From Quillaja saponaria (taxonomy: Eukaryota; Streptophyta; Magnoliopsida; Fabales; Quillajaceae): a stretch of DNA of 64,000 nucleotides. The position numbers and the translations under genes are program-made. A model generated the notes under the pieces. The model was not told where the DNA came from. It searched no databases and worked only from the letters and a program-made list of their open reading frames with translations. Of the stretch, positions 22,290-35,350 are shown piece after piece (position 1 is the stretch's first letter; each line of letters begins with the position of its first letter). The DNA lies in NCBI GenBank assembly GCA_029379385.1, contig CM055611.1:11726062-11790061 (forward strand). The letters run 5' to 3'.

Positions 22290-23060
22290 CTATATATTAA
22301 CATTTAGCTTTTCTCTTAGTGCTGTTTGCATTATGTGTGGCTATGGTTTATAATATATTATTTTAAAGTTTAGAAATTTTTTGTTTTATTGGAGTTTTCC
22401 TTTCTTTATTTTATGTTCAAATTTTGTTACATTAGTTAGAATATATATATATATATATATATATTAGCATTTAGGTTTTCTCTTAGTGTTATTTATATAT
22501 AATATTTAATTAGATAAGTTTATTTGTCTTTAGAAGTCGTTATGATTTGTACTTTACTTATTTAGGCATTAATTTGGATATTTTATTGGATTTAGACTGA
22601 TAGTTTTAATGTTTTAAAGCATGGATAAAAATATTTTCAAGGTTTTAAGGCATTTGAATTTTTTTATTCAACTTAAACTCATTAGCATTTATCATTAGCT
22701 ATAATTAAGTTGCTATGATTTGTACTTTACCTATTTAAGTATTTGGATCTTTTATTGGAGATAAACAACTAATATTTTCAAGGCTGTAAGGCATGGAGAT
22801 TTTTTTTTTCAAGGTTATAAGGAATTGGATATTTTATTGGAGTTAAAGTCATTAGGATTTATTTAAGAAAAAGCTTCTCACTTGACAAATTATTAATCTA
22901 ATTAATAAGAGCTTGGATGAATTAGACATTAATTATATTTTTACTTAATTTTCCAACCCTTAGTACTGGACTCTCATTCGATCCCATGACTTCATTCTCT
23001 CCCTAAATCATAACATTACAATGTCATTCTTTGCCTAAATCATAACATTACAATGTCACC
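22290..23060. repeat. Series of short degenerate duplications
   Basis: The text ATTAACATTTAGCTTTTCTCT (about 22298) returns as ATTAGCATTTAGGTTTTCTC (about 22463) after a (TA)n tract at 22441-22464. ATGATTTGTACTTTAC-TATTTA occurs near 22540 and 22715. CTAAATCATAACATTACAAT occurs twice in tandem at 23002 and 23036. No gene seen. Confidence 0.5.
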
Positions 23061-23266
23061 ACCCCATCACTCATACTAATCTATACATAACTAAAAATGA
23101 ATCTATCATTATGTGAGTAAGTAATGTGTTATATTGGAGCAAGAAAGTTTGAGATCTAGCTAACTAACAATGTTTAAACATATATACAATACCTGCATGT
23201 GGCAGTTTTCCTTAGATCTGACTATGAAGAAGACCGACTGGACGATGGCGAGGGATCGGATGGCTG

Positions 23267-25184
23267 TGTTAGGAATTATAAAAAATTCATCTTCAATCTT
23301 CAATGAGTTTTAGTCAAAATACAAATGTTAATAACCCCAAATATAAGTAGAAGATAGGAGAAAAAAACATCAACACAAGATATAATGTGGTTCAATCTTT
23401 TTTTACATACACAAATGAGAAAAGAATTAACTAAATTCCAAGAAAGATTACATAGAAAGGGTAACAATACTCTACACATAGTGTTTTCACCATCATTTCA
23501 GGCTATGTCTCTACTAATCTCCTTTGCATCCCTACCCCTGAAGGGTCTTACAAATATTAGATCTCTCTCTTCTTATACTTACATCTCTCACATTCCTATA
23601 TATTTATATTACATAGGACTTGCTTGCCCAACAATTAAACTTCTCATCCTACTTTATAGAAACCCTACAATCGTTTAATTTGATTTACTTACTCACTAAG
23701 GTAAATTTAATTAGGAAATCCCTATCAACATCTAATTAGTTCTTTATTGCCCACCAAGAATAAACTAATTAGGAAACTATCATATAAGGATTTAGGTTAA
23801 AATCCACCTTGACTCAAATCCTTTTAAACATTATTCATTCCTTATTATTCAATATTCTTCAAGACTTATACAATGTATTATCTACCATCAATAATGAAAA
23901 TATCAAAATTTCACACGAGCCTCACTCATCGAGAGTCATTACTCTATCTAGAGTCCCTACCTGCTTATTATGAACAAATCATGATACCCTGCAACAACAA
24001 CAATGCATATGTATGTAGTCTTCTTCTCAACTCCATCTCACTTGTCACAATTGATGAGCCATTTTCATGTCGTCTCATCAATGGATTAGGTTTCTGTAAA
24101 AACTAAAACTCCATCTCATCTATCACCATTGATGAGCCCTTTCTACGTTGTCTCATCATTAGGTTATGTTTCTACAAAAACTAAAACTCCACCTCAATAA
24201 AAAACTTCTTTCATCACTGGATTTGCTCCCTTTTCACTATTTCCTCCTAAGAACAAATTTTACTAGCACACAAGGAGACTCACAATTTATCAACTTGCGG
24301 CTATCTCACAAAATTATAAGCAAGAACCTACCTATAAAAATTAAACTTGGTCTGCCACAAACGTCAATCTCTTATGTAATGACAATGCCCAAAACTACAA
24401 AACTGTATCTACCAAAACTCCATCTTCTACAAAACTTCGAAACTCTTTCCTTCGCAAACTATAGAAAACTTCAATACAAAACCTAGCCTTTTTTTTTTCT
24501 TTTTTTCTTCCTTCTCTTCCTTCTACACAACCTCAATCATCACAACTTCATATTTCTTTAACACCTTTACATTTTTACAATAACTCCATCATTACCAAAA
24601 TTCTCTTAGACTCCACATCCTAATTGAACTTGGCTCTGATACCATTTGTTGGAAATTTTACGAAATATCTCCTTAATCTTTATTGAGTTATAATAAAAAT
24701 AACAAATATTAATAACCACAAATATAAGTAAAAGAGAAGAGAAATAAATATCAATACAATATATAATGTGGTTCCGCCCTCCCTTGCCTACATCTATGGA
24801 GAAGAAAATAATTAACTAGTATTCCAAAAAAAGATTACATAAAAAAAGTAACACTTTACACATAGTGTTCTCACCACTCTCTTAGGTCATGTCTCTACTA
24901 ATTTCTCTTGCACCCCTACCATTAAGGGAGTCTCACAAATGTTAGATCTCTCTCTTTGTTATACATACAACTCTCACAAGCCCACATAAGACTTTTCCAA
25001 CTAATAAACTTTTCCTCCACTTCATTGAAACTACAATCATCTTAACTAAATTTACTTACCCACTAAGGTAAATCTAAATAGAAAATTCCAATTCACATAT
25101 AATTAGTTTTTTCTTACCCAGTAAGAATAAATTAATTAGAAAACTTCCAAATAAGGATTTGGGTCAAAATCTCTTCAGGCAACA
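23267..25184 (-). mobile_element. Short non-autonomous LTR retrotransposon (TRIM/LARD-like), 1.9 kb
   Basis: Two direct repeats (23267 to about 23817, and 24647-25184) share long near-identical stretches such as AATAACC-CAAATATAAGTA, ATATAATGTGGTTC and CTAAGGTAAAT. Next to the right-hand copy, GGCTCTGATACCA (24632-24644) is the complement of the initiator-Met primer site, which puts the element on the minus strand with its 5' LTR at 24647-25184. The 0.8-kb internal part has no reverse transcriptase or integrase; short frames in it are not recognisable. No clear 5-bp target duplication could be fixed. Confidence 0.8.
24029..24187 (+). repeat. Tandem duplication of about 80 bp inside the short LTR element
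   Basis: ACTCCATCTCA, then GATGAGCC and TCTCATCA, closing with CAAAAACTAAA or TAAAAACTAAA, occurs twice head to tail (24029-24108 and 24109-24187). A third start (ACTCCACCTC) follows. It lies in the non-coding internal region. Confidence 0.65.
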
Positions 25185-26399
25185 AGCTCGATCGGTCAGG
25201 TGGCAGGATAGCGACGGTACAACAATGGAGGAAAAAAGAGGAAGGAGATATCGATCTAAGATTTAAACTGGGTTAACTTTCTGTGTCTGCAATGTATATG
25301 CAAGTACATCAAGTTGCAAACGCATAATTTTGTTTTCTTAAAACAATGGTATTATATTACTTGTGTTTGCAAAATACAGACACAACTAAGATAAACGTAG
25401 ACGCAGATAAATTTGGATGAAAATGGTGCCAATCCAAGATAATTGCGTTTGCAACTTAGTAGACACAAATAAGTAAAAAGCAAACGCTGGTAAGCTTGGC
25501 TAAAATTGGAGCCAATACAACATAACAACATCTACAGTGACAAACAGTTGATTGAAAATGGCAGACGCAGATTCAATCTCGGAATATGGTGTCAAAATGC
25601 ATATTTTTCTACATTTGCATGATAAGTATCAACATGTGAAAGAGAGATAAAATAAAAACATGTTCGCCTAAAAAGTATTATAAAATACATTATCAACTTA
25701 AAAAAAGATAATAATAAATTTTTGAACGCACGATGAGACTAGTATAATATAATATAAATTTTCTTTAATTGACAATATTAGGTAAATCGTTCTTATCCCA
25801 TTGAACTGTGAGATATGTATACCTCACTAACATTTCATAAGAACTGTGACGGGTCATGACGTAGTTATTAAGTAATTAAGCTCCTTTCCTCATTTTAGTG
25901 GGAATTGTCCTCGATCAAAAACTCCCACTAGTACAGCGTTTTATGTTTGGAATTATTGCTTGATCCATTTTCTGATTTTCCATCATATGGGTGTTTTTTA
26001 CTTGTTAGTATCTGTACTTCCCACTTAAAGCGTGACACCCATTATGGAAGAAGTAATCATAGCATCTTTAATACAATTACGCAATTATCTTACAAACTTG
26101 TCCTACTTGTCACATTTTTAGATATATCTTAATATCTACTACTTGTTTCTTTTCTTTTTCTTTTGATATTAACTTCTCTTCCAACTAATACAATGTTTGA
26201 CAAGAGAGAAAAACTTTAAACAATCTATAATTAAGATATATTAAAACTGATCTCAAAGTATTATATGCATACAATGCTGACACGTTATCTAATGTATAAG
26301 TGAAATGTCAGTTTTTGATTATGATGTCGCGTCATCTAATTAAGTTTTATTAAGCTAAAATTAATTGTCAAGCACACTATAATCAAAACGTTTGTCTTT
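25185..26399. other. Spacer; possible CACTA-like subterminal repeats at 25330-25600
   Basis: No gene. The words GACGCAG, GCGTTTGCAA and AAACGCTGG, and twin phrases GGTGCCAATCCAAGATAA and GGAGCCAATACAACATAA, recur within 250 bases. Related words (CTGCGTCTACC, GCGTTTGTAA) appear at 37845 and 37972. Such arrays are seen near the ends of CACTA transposons, but no terminal CACTA repeat was found. Confidence 0.3.
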
Positions 26400-26670
26400 T
26401 TTTTTTTTCCCTAAATCACCACCCGCATCTCTTTAATTGGCTACCATATTACAATCAATACTCTTAAATTTATTTTAATATTCAATACAAAATATATCTT
26501 TTCTAGACCCCTTAATGCCTCTATCTCTTTATCTACAACCTCATAATTACTCTTCAGGAGATAATCATCGAGCTTATTTCAAGTTTCTAGATTAAAGAAT
26601 TTAATACAAAATGTTAATGTTATTTCTTTCTAAATCACCATCCTCTTATTTTTGATTTTTTTTATCATAC
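26400..26670 (+). repeat. Pre-existing tandem duplication split by the copia insertion
   Basis: The unit TTCCCTAAATCACCACC...TTACAATCAATAC...TATTCAATACAAAA occurs at 26408-26612. A second copy starts at 26620 (TTTCTAAATCACCATCC), runs to 26670, and continues after the copia element at 37656-37795. Removing the insertion restores two adjacent copies of about 210 bp. Confidence 0.7.
26666..26670 (+). repeat. 5-bp target site duplication of the copia element, left
   Basis: CATAC precedes the 5' LTR here and follows the 3' LTR at 37656-37660. The match proves that the two LTR ends, now 11 kb apart, belong to one insertion. Confidence 0.88.
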
Positions 26671-27067
26671 TGTTATTTTGTGAAGCTTAATATTTCTTTA
26701 GTTTGTTAATTTGAGCCTGGGCCCATGAAAAGCCACGATAAGTAGTAGACTTAAATTTAGGTTTTTGTAATGTTGTTATATATATATATATATATAAATA
26801 TATATATCCTTATATAAGAGGAAAAATAAAAAGAGAGAAAATTCTTTTGAGAAAACACTTTTGAGAGTAGGATTGAATCTCCTAAAAGAGTGAGATCAAA
26901 TCCTTGTAGGTGTGTGCTTGAGTGATTATAATATTATTCAAAAACAGTTAAAGCTAGCTTAGTGTTTATTGTAGACATAACCTATATTGGGTGAACCACG
27001 TAAATCTCGTGTCTTTTATTATTTTATTTCTGTTATTTGTTATCGCTACATTTTTAGATATTTAACA
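26671..27067 (+). repeat. 5' LTR of Ty1/copia element
   Basis: Starts TGTTATTTTGTGAAGC and ends TTTAACA, 397 bp. It contains a TATA-like CTTATATAAGAGG (26809-26821) after a (TA)n tract, followed by the likely transcript start and the leader GAGTAGGATTGAATCTCC. The same blocks, with about 10 percent change, make up the two halves of the 3' LTR at 31105 and 37353. Confidence 0.88.
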
Positions 27068-27068
27068 A

Positions 27069-27085
27069 CTGTTACAGAACTTAGG
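27069..27085 (+). other. Degenerate primer binding site of the copia element
   Basis: TGTTACAGAACTTAGG follows the LTR closely and can be read as a worn TGGTATCAGAGCTTAGG, the initiator-Met primer site. Confidence 0.6.
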
Positions 27086-27107
27086 TTGTTTAAATCGAGT
27101 GGAAGCA

Positions 27108-30100
27108 ATGGCAGATGAAAGTAAAACAAAAATTGAAAAATTCAACAGGTAGAATTTTCAATGGTGGAAAATACAAATTGAGGATCTATTATATCAAAAA
27201 GATATGTATTTCCCATTGATGGGGAAAAAAACCAGAAGCTATGAAAAAGGATGACTAGAAGATATTAGATAAAAAAAAGTTTATGACGGTGAGATTGTCT
27301 CTTAAATCATAGGCAGCCTTCAAAATCAGAAGTCATGGAAACCTTAGCTAAGTTATACGAAAAACCATAAAGCTTTCTTGATGAAAAATTATTTAATATG
27401 ATGATAACTGATAATTATTCTATTGCTGATCATTTAAATGATTTTAATATGGTCATTAGTTGATTGCTATCATTAGATGTTTCTTTTAATGATGAATTAA
27501 AATCCTTGTTATCCTTATGTTCATTGCCTAAGAGTTGGGATAGTTTTGTAATGACTACCAATATTAGTATCACTGAAAATTTAATTTTCAATGATATTGT
27601 TAGTTGTATATTGAATGATGAGATGTGAAGAAAGAGTTCGGACTCTAGTTCAAGATTTGGTATAATGCTAGTTGTGGACTTTAGGGTGGATAACAAGAAA
27701 AATGAGGAAATTCGTCTAAGTCTAGAAAGTCACAATCTAGTAGAAGATCGAAATCAAGAGAAAAGGGAAAGTGGAAAGCAATTGATGAAAAATTCAAAGG
27801 AAAGTAGTGGAACTACAACAAATGTAGTCCTATAAAAAAGGATTATTGAGCAGATGGAAGTGACAATGACAAGGGAAAGCACAGTGATGAAGAAGCCAAT
27901 GTGGAGACAGGTGATAATGACAATAGTAATTTTTGTTTATCTGCATCAGTTGATGTTACATATGATATATAGTTTATTGATTCTATTGCTTCATTTAATT
28001 GCATTTCACATAAGCACTACTTTCATGATTATGATGTTCATGGTGATTTTAAGTCTATAACTATTAGGAATGTACAAAGATGTGAGATTGCAAGAAAAAG
28101 GACAATTATTTTGAAATTGTCAGATACTTGCAAATTTAGATTGAATGATGTTAGATATTTTCCTTTTTGAAGAAAAATATGATATCTATGAGCAAGCTTG
28201 ATGGTGAAGGGTACCATGTTAGTTTTGATGAAGGAAAGTGGAGGATTACAAGAGGTTTACTGGTTGTGGAAAAAGGTAATCTCATTCGCACTTTGCTCAT
28301 TGTTCATAATTCTAATATATGCAATTATGTGTTAGTTATTACAGATGAAAGCTCTACACTATTGCATCGTAAACGTAGGCACTTGAGCTATTGGTATGAA
28401 ACAGCTGTATTCAAGAAAATTATTGCCATAATTAAAGAGTTTGGAATTTGAGTCCTATAAGAATTGTGTATATGGAAAACAGAAAAAAGTCAACTTTTAG
28501 AAAGGAGGACATAGAAAGAAGACTACGAAACTAGGCTTGATACACTTAGACAAGTGGGGACCAACTCAAGTAAAATCTCATGGAGGTAAATTTTATTTTG
28601 TTACTCTTATCGATGATGCAACTAGAAAAACTTAAGTTTTTTCTATTAGTTATAAATCTGATATGTTTAAAGTTTTCAAAAAGTGGAAGGCACTTGTAGA
28701 AACTGACACAGATGGAAATATGAAGTGCCTAAAGTTTGATAATGATGATGAATACAGAAACAAGAATTTCAAAGAATAATGTGAAACATGGGATTTGTAG
28801 GATTGAGACAATTCTTAGAACACCACCGCAACACGGTGTTACTAAGAGGATTAACAGAACTATCTTAGAGCATGCTAGGATTATAAGAATTTATTCAAGA
28901 CTGCCATTATAGTTTTGGGTTGTAGTTGTTGATACTGCAGTGTTCTTGATCAATAAAAGCCTATCTAGTACCTTAGATGGTGGGATCCCTGAGAAGCTTG
29001 GATAGGAAATGAGGTAAACTACTCTTTTCTCAAAACTTTTGGATCTAATCCTTATGTACATGTTGATAATGAGAACAAAAAAAAGTTAGATCCTAAGGCT
29101 ATCAAATGTGCATTCATTAGATATGGCGGAGACGAGTATGATTATCACTTATGGGATTATGAGCGAAACAGGGTCATTCGCAGCAAGGATGTGGTATTTA
29201 ATGAATGATGTATGTACAAGGATAGAAGGCAAAAGGGTTGAAGAAGATAAGAGGGAGTTCGTAATTATTGAAGACATAGTTGATGGAGTTGAACTGAGTG
29301 TGAGAATGCCGGAAGAACCATATATTGATACAGAGATTGATATGTCTTACAATAATGATGGTGTTGATTCAAAGCAAGAACCAGTTACTCTAGTATCTAG
29401 AAGATCCTAGAGGTAAATTATAGCTCCAGATAGATATTCCCCTTATTTGAATTTTGTGTTGTATACAAATGCTGGTGAACTTGAAAGTTTTAAAAAAGCT
29501 ATACAGGATGAGTCCAATGTAAAGTGGGAGCAAGTTATGGAAGAGGAGATAAACTTATTAGCAAAGAACAAGACATGGGACTTGGTGAAGCTTCTTGCTA
29601 AAAAGAAACCATTACACAATAAATAAGTATACAAAGTGAAAAATGAGGGCGATGGTTCATAAAGGTACATGGCGATACTTGTGGTAAAAACTCATAACAA
29701 ATGGATCGATTTTCAATAAATTTTTTTCTCCAATAGTGAAGATGACCTTGATACAGATGTGATTGAGTTTAGTGGCTATAGAAAATCTATATCTTGAGTA
29801 GTTAGATGTGAATACTACATTCTTACATAGTGAGTTAGATGAAGATATCTATATGCATCAACTTGAAGGGTATGAGGTAAGAAGTAAGCAGAACTTGGTT
29901 TGTAAACTGTAAAAGAGCTTGTATGGCCTTACACAAGCTACTAGACTGTGGTATTTGAAGTTCGACAAATTCATACAGGATGCAAAATATGTGAGAAGTC
30001 AATATGACCATTGTATTTATTTTCAGTTATTTGATAATAATGATTTCATTATTCTTGCATTGTATGTGGATGACATATTGGTTGCAAGGCCTAAAATGCA

Positions 30101-31020
30101 AAGAATAAATTATTTGAAGAAAAAATTCCCCAAAGTCTTTGATATGAAAGACTTAGGTGAGGCCTGAAAAATCCTTAGGATGATAATAAAGAGAGATAGA
30201 GAAAAGAAAAATGTCTGGTTATCGCAGGAAGGATATGTCAAAAAGGTGTTGAAGAGATTTCACATGGAAAAAGAAAGACCTATTGCTACACCATTAGCAT
30301 ATTGTTTCAAATTATTCTTAGTGCCATGTCCTTCAACGAAAGAAAAGAAGTAGTATATGTCATGAGTGCCACATGCAAGCACTGCAAGAAGTTTGATGTA
30401 TGCAATGGTTAGTACAAGATTGAATATTGCACATGCAGTGGGAGATGTGAGCAGGTACATGCAAAATCTAGCAAAAGAACATTAAAAGGAAATACAATGG
30501 ATACTTAGGTACTTGAAAGGAACATCAAGGTATTGCTTATATTTTGGTGGAAAGAATTTTGATGTACATGGTTATGTTGATGCGAACCACTCAAGTGTTG
30601 AGAATGGTAGAAGAAGCATAATAGGATATGTTTTTATTGTAGGTGGCATAATTGTAAGCTAGATTTCACAGTTATAGAAGGTTGTGACACTTTTAACTAT
30701 GGAGGTAGAGTATGTTACTGTGACTGAAGCAAGTAAAAAGATAATTTGGCTTCAACGATTCATAGAGGAATTGGGTAGAGGTCAAAGAGATAATACACTT
30801 TAGTGTGATAGCCAAAGTGCAATTCACTTGGCGAAGAATCTAGCATTCCATTCAAAAACGAAGCATATTCAGTTGAGATGTCACTTAATAAGATAAATGT
30901 TGGAGGATGAACAACTAAAACTTAATAAAATTGAAGGTAGCAAGAACCTTGAAGATATGTTAACAAAAGTAGTTGAAATAGAAAAGTTGAGCTTGTGCTC
31001 AACTTTAGTAAATCTCAGAG
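27108..31020 (+). pseudogene. Ty1/copia gag-pol, decayed
   Basis: Begins ATGGCAGATGAAAG with the Gag opening MADESKTKIEKFN, then WWKIQIEDLLYQKDMYFPLM near 27160-27230. A CCHC-like remnant (KCSPIKKDY) is near 27821. A pre-integrase segment with GEGYHVSFDEGKWRITRG is near 28205-28260, and an integrase core with HLDKWGPTQVKSHGGKFYFV near 28545. RT has LTQATRLWYLKFDKF and the catalytic LYVDDILVA near 30060. RNase H contains GYVDANHSS near 30570 and CDSQSAIHLAKN near 30805. Integrase before RT proves copia, not gypsy. Stops and frameshifts are scattered throughout, so no protein can be made. Confidence 0.85.
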
Positions 31021-31104
31021 CATAGTTGAAGAACATAAGTAAACACTGAGTCAAGCAATAACTAGTTTAATGAAGAAGAAGAAATTAGTGTTTAAGTGGG
31101 AGAT

Positions 31105-31191
31105 TGTTGTTTTGTGAAGCCTGATATTTCTTCAATTTGGTGGCTTGGGCTTGGGCCCATGAAAAGTCACAGTAGTAGCAGACTTAGATTT
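31105..31191 (+). repeat. 3' LTR of copia element, left part
   Basis: A purine tract GTGGGAGA (31096-31103) leads into TGTTGTTTTGTGAAGCC. The LTR matches the 5' copy through CCCATGAAAAG and AGACTTA and then breaks off at GATTTG, where a poly-T run begins. It continues at 37353. Confidence 0.85.
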
Positions 31192-32143
31192 GTTTTTTTT
31201 TAACCAAAACTTACTTAGAACCTGAGCCAGTCCTTAAAGTTTTATTAATTTCAAAAGAAAGGCCAGAGTATAATCTTAGCAAATACATGAAACCCTAAGC
31301 AAAATTTAAAAACAATAAATATGGGATACTATCCCATTACATCAAGACACTAAAAGAAAACTTGAAAAAAGCTATAAACATAGGATACAATCTTATTACA
31401 TAATTGAACAAAAGCTAAACTACAAGAAACCTTTGAAAAACTAAACATGGCCTTAATGGTACCACGGCCTAAGTGCTTTCTTTTATTCTTATATACGCTG
31501 TTGTTGTTTATCCAAAACATTTAGGGGTCGTTTGGTGCATCGTATAAGATTGTATAGTATAAGCTATACAATGTATTAGACAAAATTAATCTTATATGAT
31601 GTATAAGACATCTATACTATATTGTGTTTGGTTGTGATAGGATAAAAATATACTATCAGTTGTTTAGAGAAAAACATGATAGGATAAATTTTTAACTTTT
31701 TGACAAAATTAACCTTGTATTATGTTAATTATTTGGCACTTCAAATTAGATAGGAAATGATAGATTAAACAAAGAAAATAAAAATTCATATCCATATCTA
31801 TAGGTTTTTATTTATTTTTTTTATCATTATTAAATCTATTTTATATAAATGCAAAGTTACATAATCAAGATTCAAATGCTAAACCAAAAACATAGAATGC
31901 ATCACACAAAAATAGAACATCCAACATGACCTATAACATTGAAAATACATAGTCCAAATTAAGTTCAAATGCATGATCCAAACCACATCATCAATGTGTT
32001 CCAATACAAAAAGTATAATAATAAAAGCAAATAAAGATGTCTTAATAAACTAAACCCAGCAATGAATTCAATTGCCAAGCAGTTTTTTGACGAATGTTAA
32101 CCTATGCTTAAAGGTAAAGCCCAAAAAAAGCTTCACAAAATTC

Positions 32144-33050
32144 TTATTGTTTGAAAGTTTCATTGTTGCATTGAATTTCATTTTTAGTCAAAGGCATACT
32201 GGATAACTGCTCAAAAATTGGTTGTTCATTAATAGTGGTGGTCATAATTTCTTTTACTGTCTTGGTAAACTCATCAATCTTTTCACAAATTGGATCAAAA
32301 CTTTTTTTACTTGCTTTTCTCTTCTTAGAAGGCTGCCTTCCATCACTCCTAATATCAGATCGAATATCAGAACTTTGTGTTAAACCCTCCAAATCATCCA
32401 AACTCATCTTCATTTCTTTATCCAAGGCCTCAACAGTATCAACAGGTGCCTCTACACTTAGGCTAGTAGCACAATCATTTCCAAATACATATCCCAATCC
32501 ATGAAAAATAGGGATTGAAGTGTTCCGATAGCCCTTAGCAGCTGGAAATCTTTGTCTAAAAATTACATTAATCGATGGTAATATTAACACCTTTTTTTTT
32601 TTTTTTTTCTAAGATGTCAATATTAATACTCAAAGTAACAAACAAACAAAGATAAATATTAAAAAAATTAACCAACTTGAACATATGCCTCCCAAACATC
32701 ATCACTATCTACCTTCAGCACATCTCTTCTCATCGTTCCAACCAAATCAACTTGTGTTCAACATGTCTGATATAGTGGTGTACAATGTCTTAAGTCGCCT
32801 CATTGCTGACTCGATATGAGGCTTAACTTTAATGTTTGAGTTAGGAAACTTCTCCCTAAAATTGGCTCAATAGCCAAAAGGGTTCCATACTTAAAGGTTC
32901 CATTCTTACACCTTTTACCCTTTTCAGTTTGATCTTCAAGGCATTCAATTAAGGTAAGCTCTTCAGCATTAAACTAACTTCTACGCTTTCTCTTGGATTT
33001 TTCGGTTTGCTATGAGCTAGATCTTAATCCATAATCCATATCTAAAATAA
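32144..33050 (-). pseudogene. Harbinger Myb/SANT-like accessory protein, partly open
   Basis: The last 148 codons (32144-32590) are open. They give FPAAKGYRNTSIPIFHGLGY, VFGNDCATSLSVEAPVDTVE and a lysine-rich segment (KKRKASKK), as in the second protein of plant Harbinger elements, which binds the element ends and helps import the transposase. Upstream the Myb/SANT helices (NGTFKYGTLLAIEPILGRSF near 32880, and DDVWEAYVQ near 32690) are readable but interrupted by stops. The junction near 32600, with a T-run, is damaged. Confidence 0.7.
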
Positions 33051-33507
33051 TTGAGAAATATATTGAGAAAAATGAACATAATATTTAGATCAACAATTAC
33101 AAGAAGGGAGTAATATTTAACACAAATAAGACATGCATTACAAATATAGATAATTGTAAGAAGTTATCACAATTGTAAGATTACTCAAATATATTCATTA
33201 CACAATAGTCTCAAAGCTGAAAGATTGTTCAAAACTTTGATGGCAAATTATTGTTAAACTACAAAAGTTATTATAATAATATATTATAGTTTCAATTGAA
33301 ACTACATCCGCTTGCGAGCAACATATTCATTATACATTTAAGTTGCCAAAATGTCTCGCCAATTAGTCCATGCCTCAGTTGGTTCAATTGTTTGAATATG
33401 GTCCTCATTGTCAAATTTAGGTTCATCTTCTAATTCAGAGTATGATGATGATGAAGACATCTATTCATGCTTAATTGGATCAGAGGGCATTTCTTCCATT
33501 CACACCT

Positions 33508-33612
33508 CATTCCAGTGTGTCTCTCTATTGTTGCTGTGTTTCATTCCAGCGTGTCTCTCTACTGCTGCGTTTCATTCCAGCTTGTCTCTCTATTGCTGCG
33601 TTTTATTCCAGC
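33508..33612 (+). repeat. Minisatellite, unit 31-34 bp, three units and a partial
   Basis: The unit CATTCCAGCGTGTCTCTCTA followed by CTGCTGCGTTT repeats at 33508, 33542 and 33573, with a partial copy at 33604. It lies between the two Harbinger genes and is not part of either domain. Confidence 0.8.
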
Positions 33613-33785
33613 AATATGATTATTATTCATCGAGGTACTGTTCATCGGTATGTCTACCTCTGAAAAAATTGAAATTGCCAATTCACTTGAAGTTTCACCA
33701 TCTAAAGAAGGTTCATCCCCTTTTCTTTTCAAGCCTATTTAGGGTTTGACGGCTCAAAGAGTTTGACAGCTCAATAGTATCTTCA

Positions 33786-34090
33786 TGAAAAAAAAAAAAA
33801 AAAAAAAAACCAATTGATTGGTTTTCAAAAATGAGGCTCCAATATGGTATCAGATCAGGTTTGAAACCCAAGCCCGATTTGGCCCTATTTCCAAAAAAAC
33901 CCTAATTTTCTCTTTCTTTTATCTAGCCGCCACATAAAGGAAAAAAAAAATAAAAAAATAAAAAAAATAAAAAAAACAGCAAAAAAAAAAAATAAAAAAT
34001 AAAAAAATAAAAAAAAAACATAAAAAAAAAAAAAACAAAAAAAAATTAAAAATTAAAAATTAAAAAATAAATAAATAAAAAAAAACAATG
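33786..34090. repeat. A-rich low-complexity tract
   Basis: An uninterrupted A-run of about 20 bases at 33788-33809, followed after 130 bases by a long stretch of A-runs broken by single T or C (33938-34085). It may be a processed-transcript tail or slippage product. Assembly in such tracts is unreliable. Confidence 0.7.
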
Positions 34091-35350
34091 TGGGACTACA
34101 CAATATAATAATATTATATTCCTAATATGAAGTAAACAACACGCTGTAATTATACGCATTTGAGTCTTGACTAGATAAAACGAACGTTCTCTAATTATAC
34201 CGCAACGAAGTTTTAATAACCCAAAACATCTTTCAATGACATTTCTTGCATGAGCATGTCTCAAATTGTAAAGCTCCCGAGAATTTTCTAAAGGAGGCCT
34301 TATGTTAAATTCACTTGAGTGATATCATATCCTTTTATATGGTGCAAGAAACCCTGGACCATAAGTATATCCTCCATCCACCAGATAATAGAAACATATT
34401 CATATACATATTGAAGTTTAGCTTTAACATATGTTATATCTATAATTTAGAAAATAGCCTAACTGAAAAGTAAACATCTATCTCACCAGTTGGAACAAAT
34501 AAGGCATTTGTTCTACTTGCATCTCGTAACACCCTAGAGTCTGATGCTGATCCCTCTCATCCAGGTAGAACATATATAAACTTTATATCTCTAGAAAAAA
34601 CTCCTAGAACATTTTTAGCTATATCTCCTTTTCGTGTTCAGTATCCTGGTTTATCAATCTCGAGTACATGTACCTTCATATAGGTGCCATCTAATGCGCC
34701 GATGCAATTCTAGTATGTAGATGAAAAAAAATACAATAATGAAATAAAAATCCTATACGGGGAATAATAAACTTGAACTATTTAACTCAAACATAAAAAT
34801 CATACCTTGAACCACTTCTATCTCTCATCCGTACAATTGTTAAGAATTGGTTCAGGCACTCTCAATAATGTCCCTTGCAAATGCAACATGGCTTTCAACA
34901 CTAGGTTGAAGTACCAATTGACTTTTTTCCCGGATCTAAGAAACTTAAACTTGACAACACGATTCTTACTATTGATATGGTAACATATGTAGAAACATAG
35001 CAACTTGCTCCTTAATGGATACTAGCCCGTTATCTTTTAATCTACCATCATTATGAACAAGTCCACAGAGTACATTGAATGTATGAATGTTCATTCGTAA
35101 TTATTCAATACAAGATATATCATTCATACGAAGCATTCTATCTAAGACATCTAATCTTGACTCATCCTTAGACCTGATCCTACGTTTTATAGTATCTTTC
35201 TCCTCATAATACAAAAAAGTAAGACGAATAACCCAAAGAAATGTCGTACAAGTAGTAACAAACTTCTTTTGTAATTCCTGATTCATACCTATATGCAAAT
35301 TTAGCTTATTACCATCAAAATACAATAAGACTGATATATATAAGTACATA
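34046..35350 (-). pseudogene. PIF/Harbinger DDE transposase, decayed
   Basis: On the minus strand, blocks of the plant Harbinger transposase appear in the right order. CIGALDGTYMKVHVLEIDKP near 34690 contains the first catalytic Asp. Then come GDIAKNVLGVFSRDIKFIYV near 34610 and GSASDSRVLRDASRTNALF near 34545 with the second Asp. YYLVDGGYTYGPGFLAPYK follows near 34370, and MRHAHARNVIERCFGLLKLR near 34260 carries the final Glu. Stops (for example within the second-Asp block) and frame changes interrupt it; an N-terminal helix-turn-helix part may lie at 35101-35349. It would cut and paste the element at TTA sites; it is now inactive. Confidence 0.85.
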
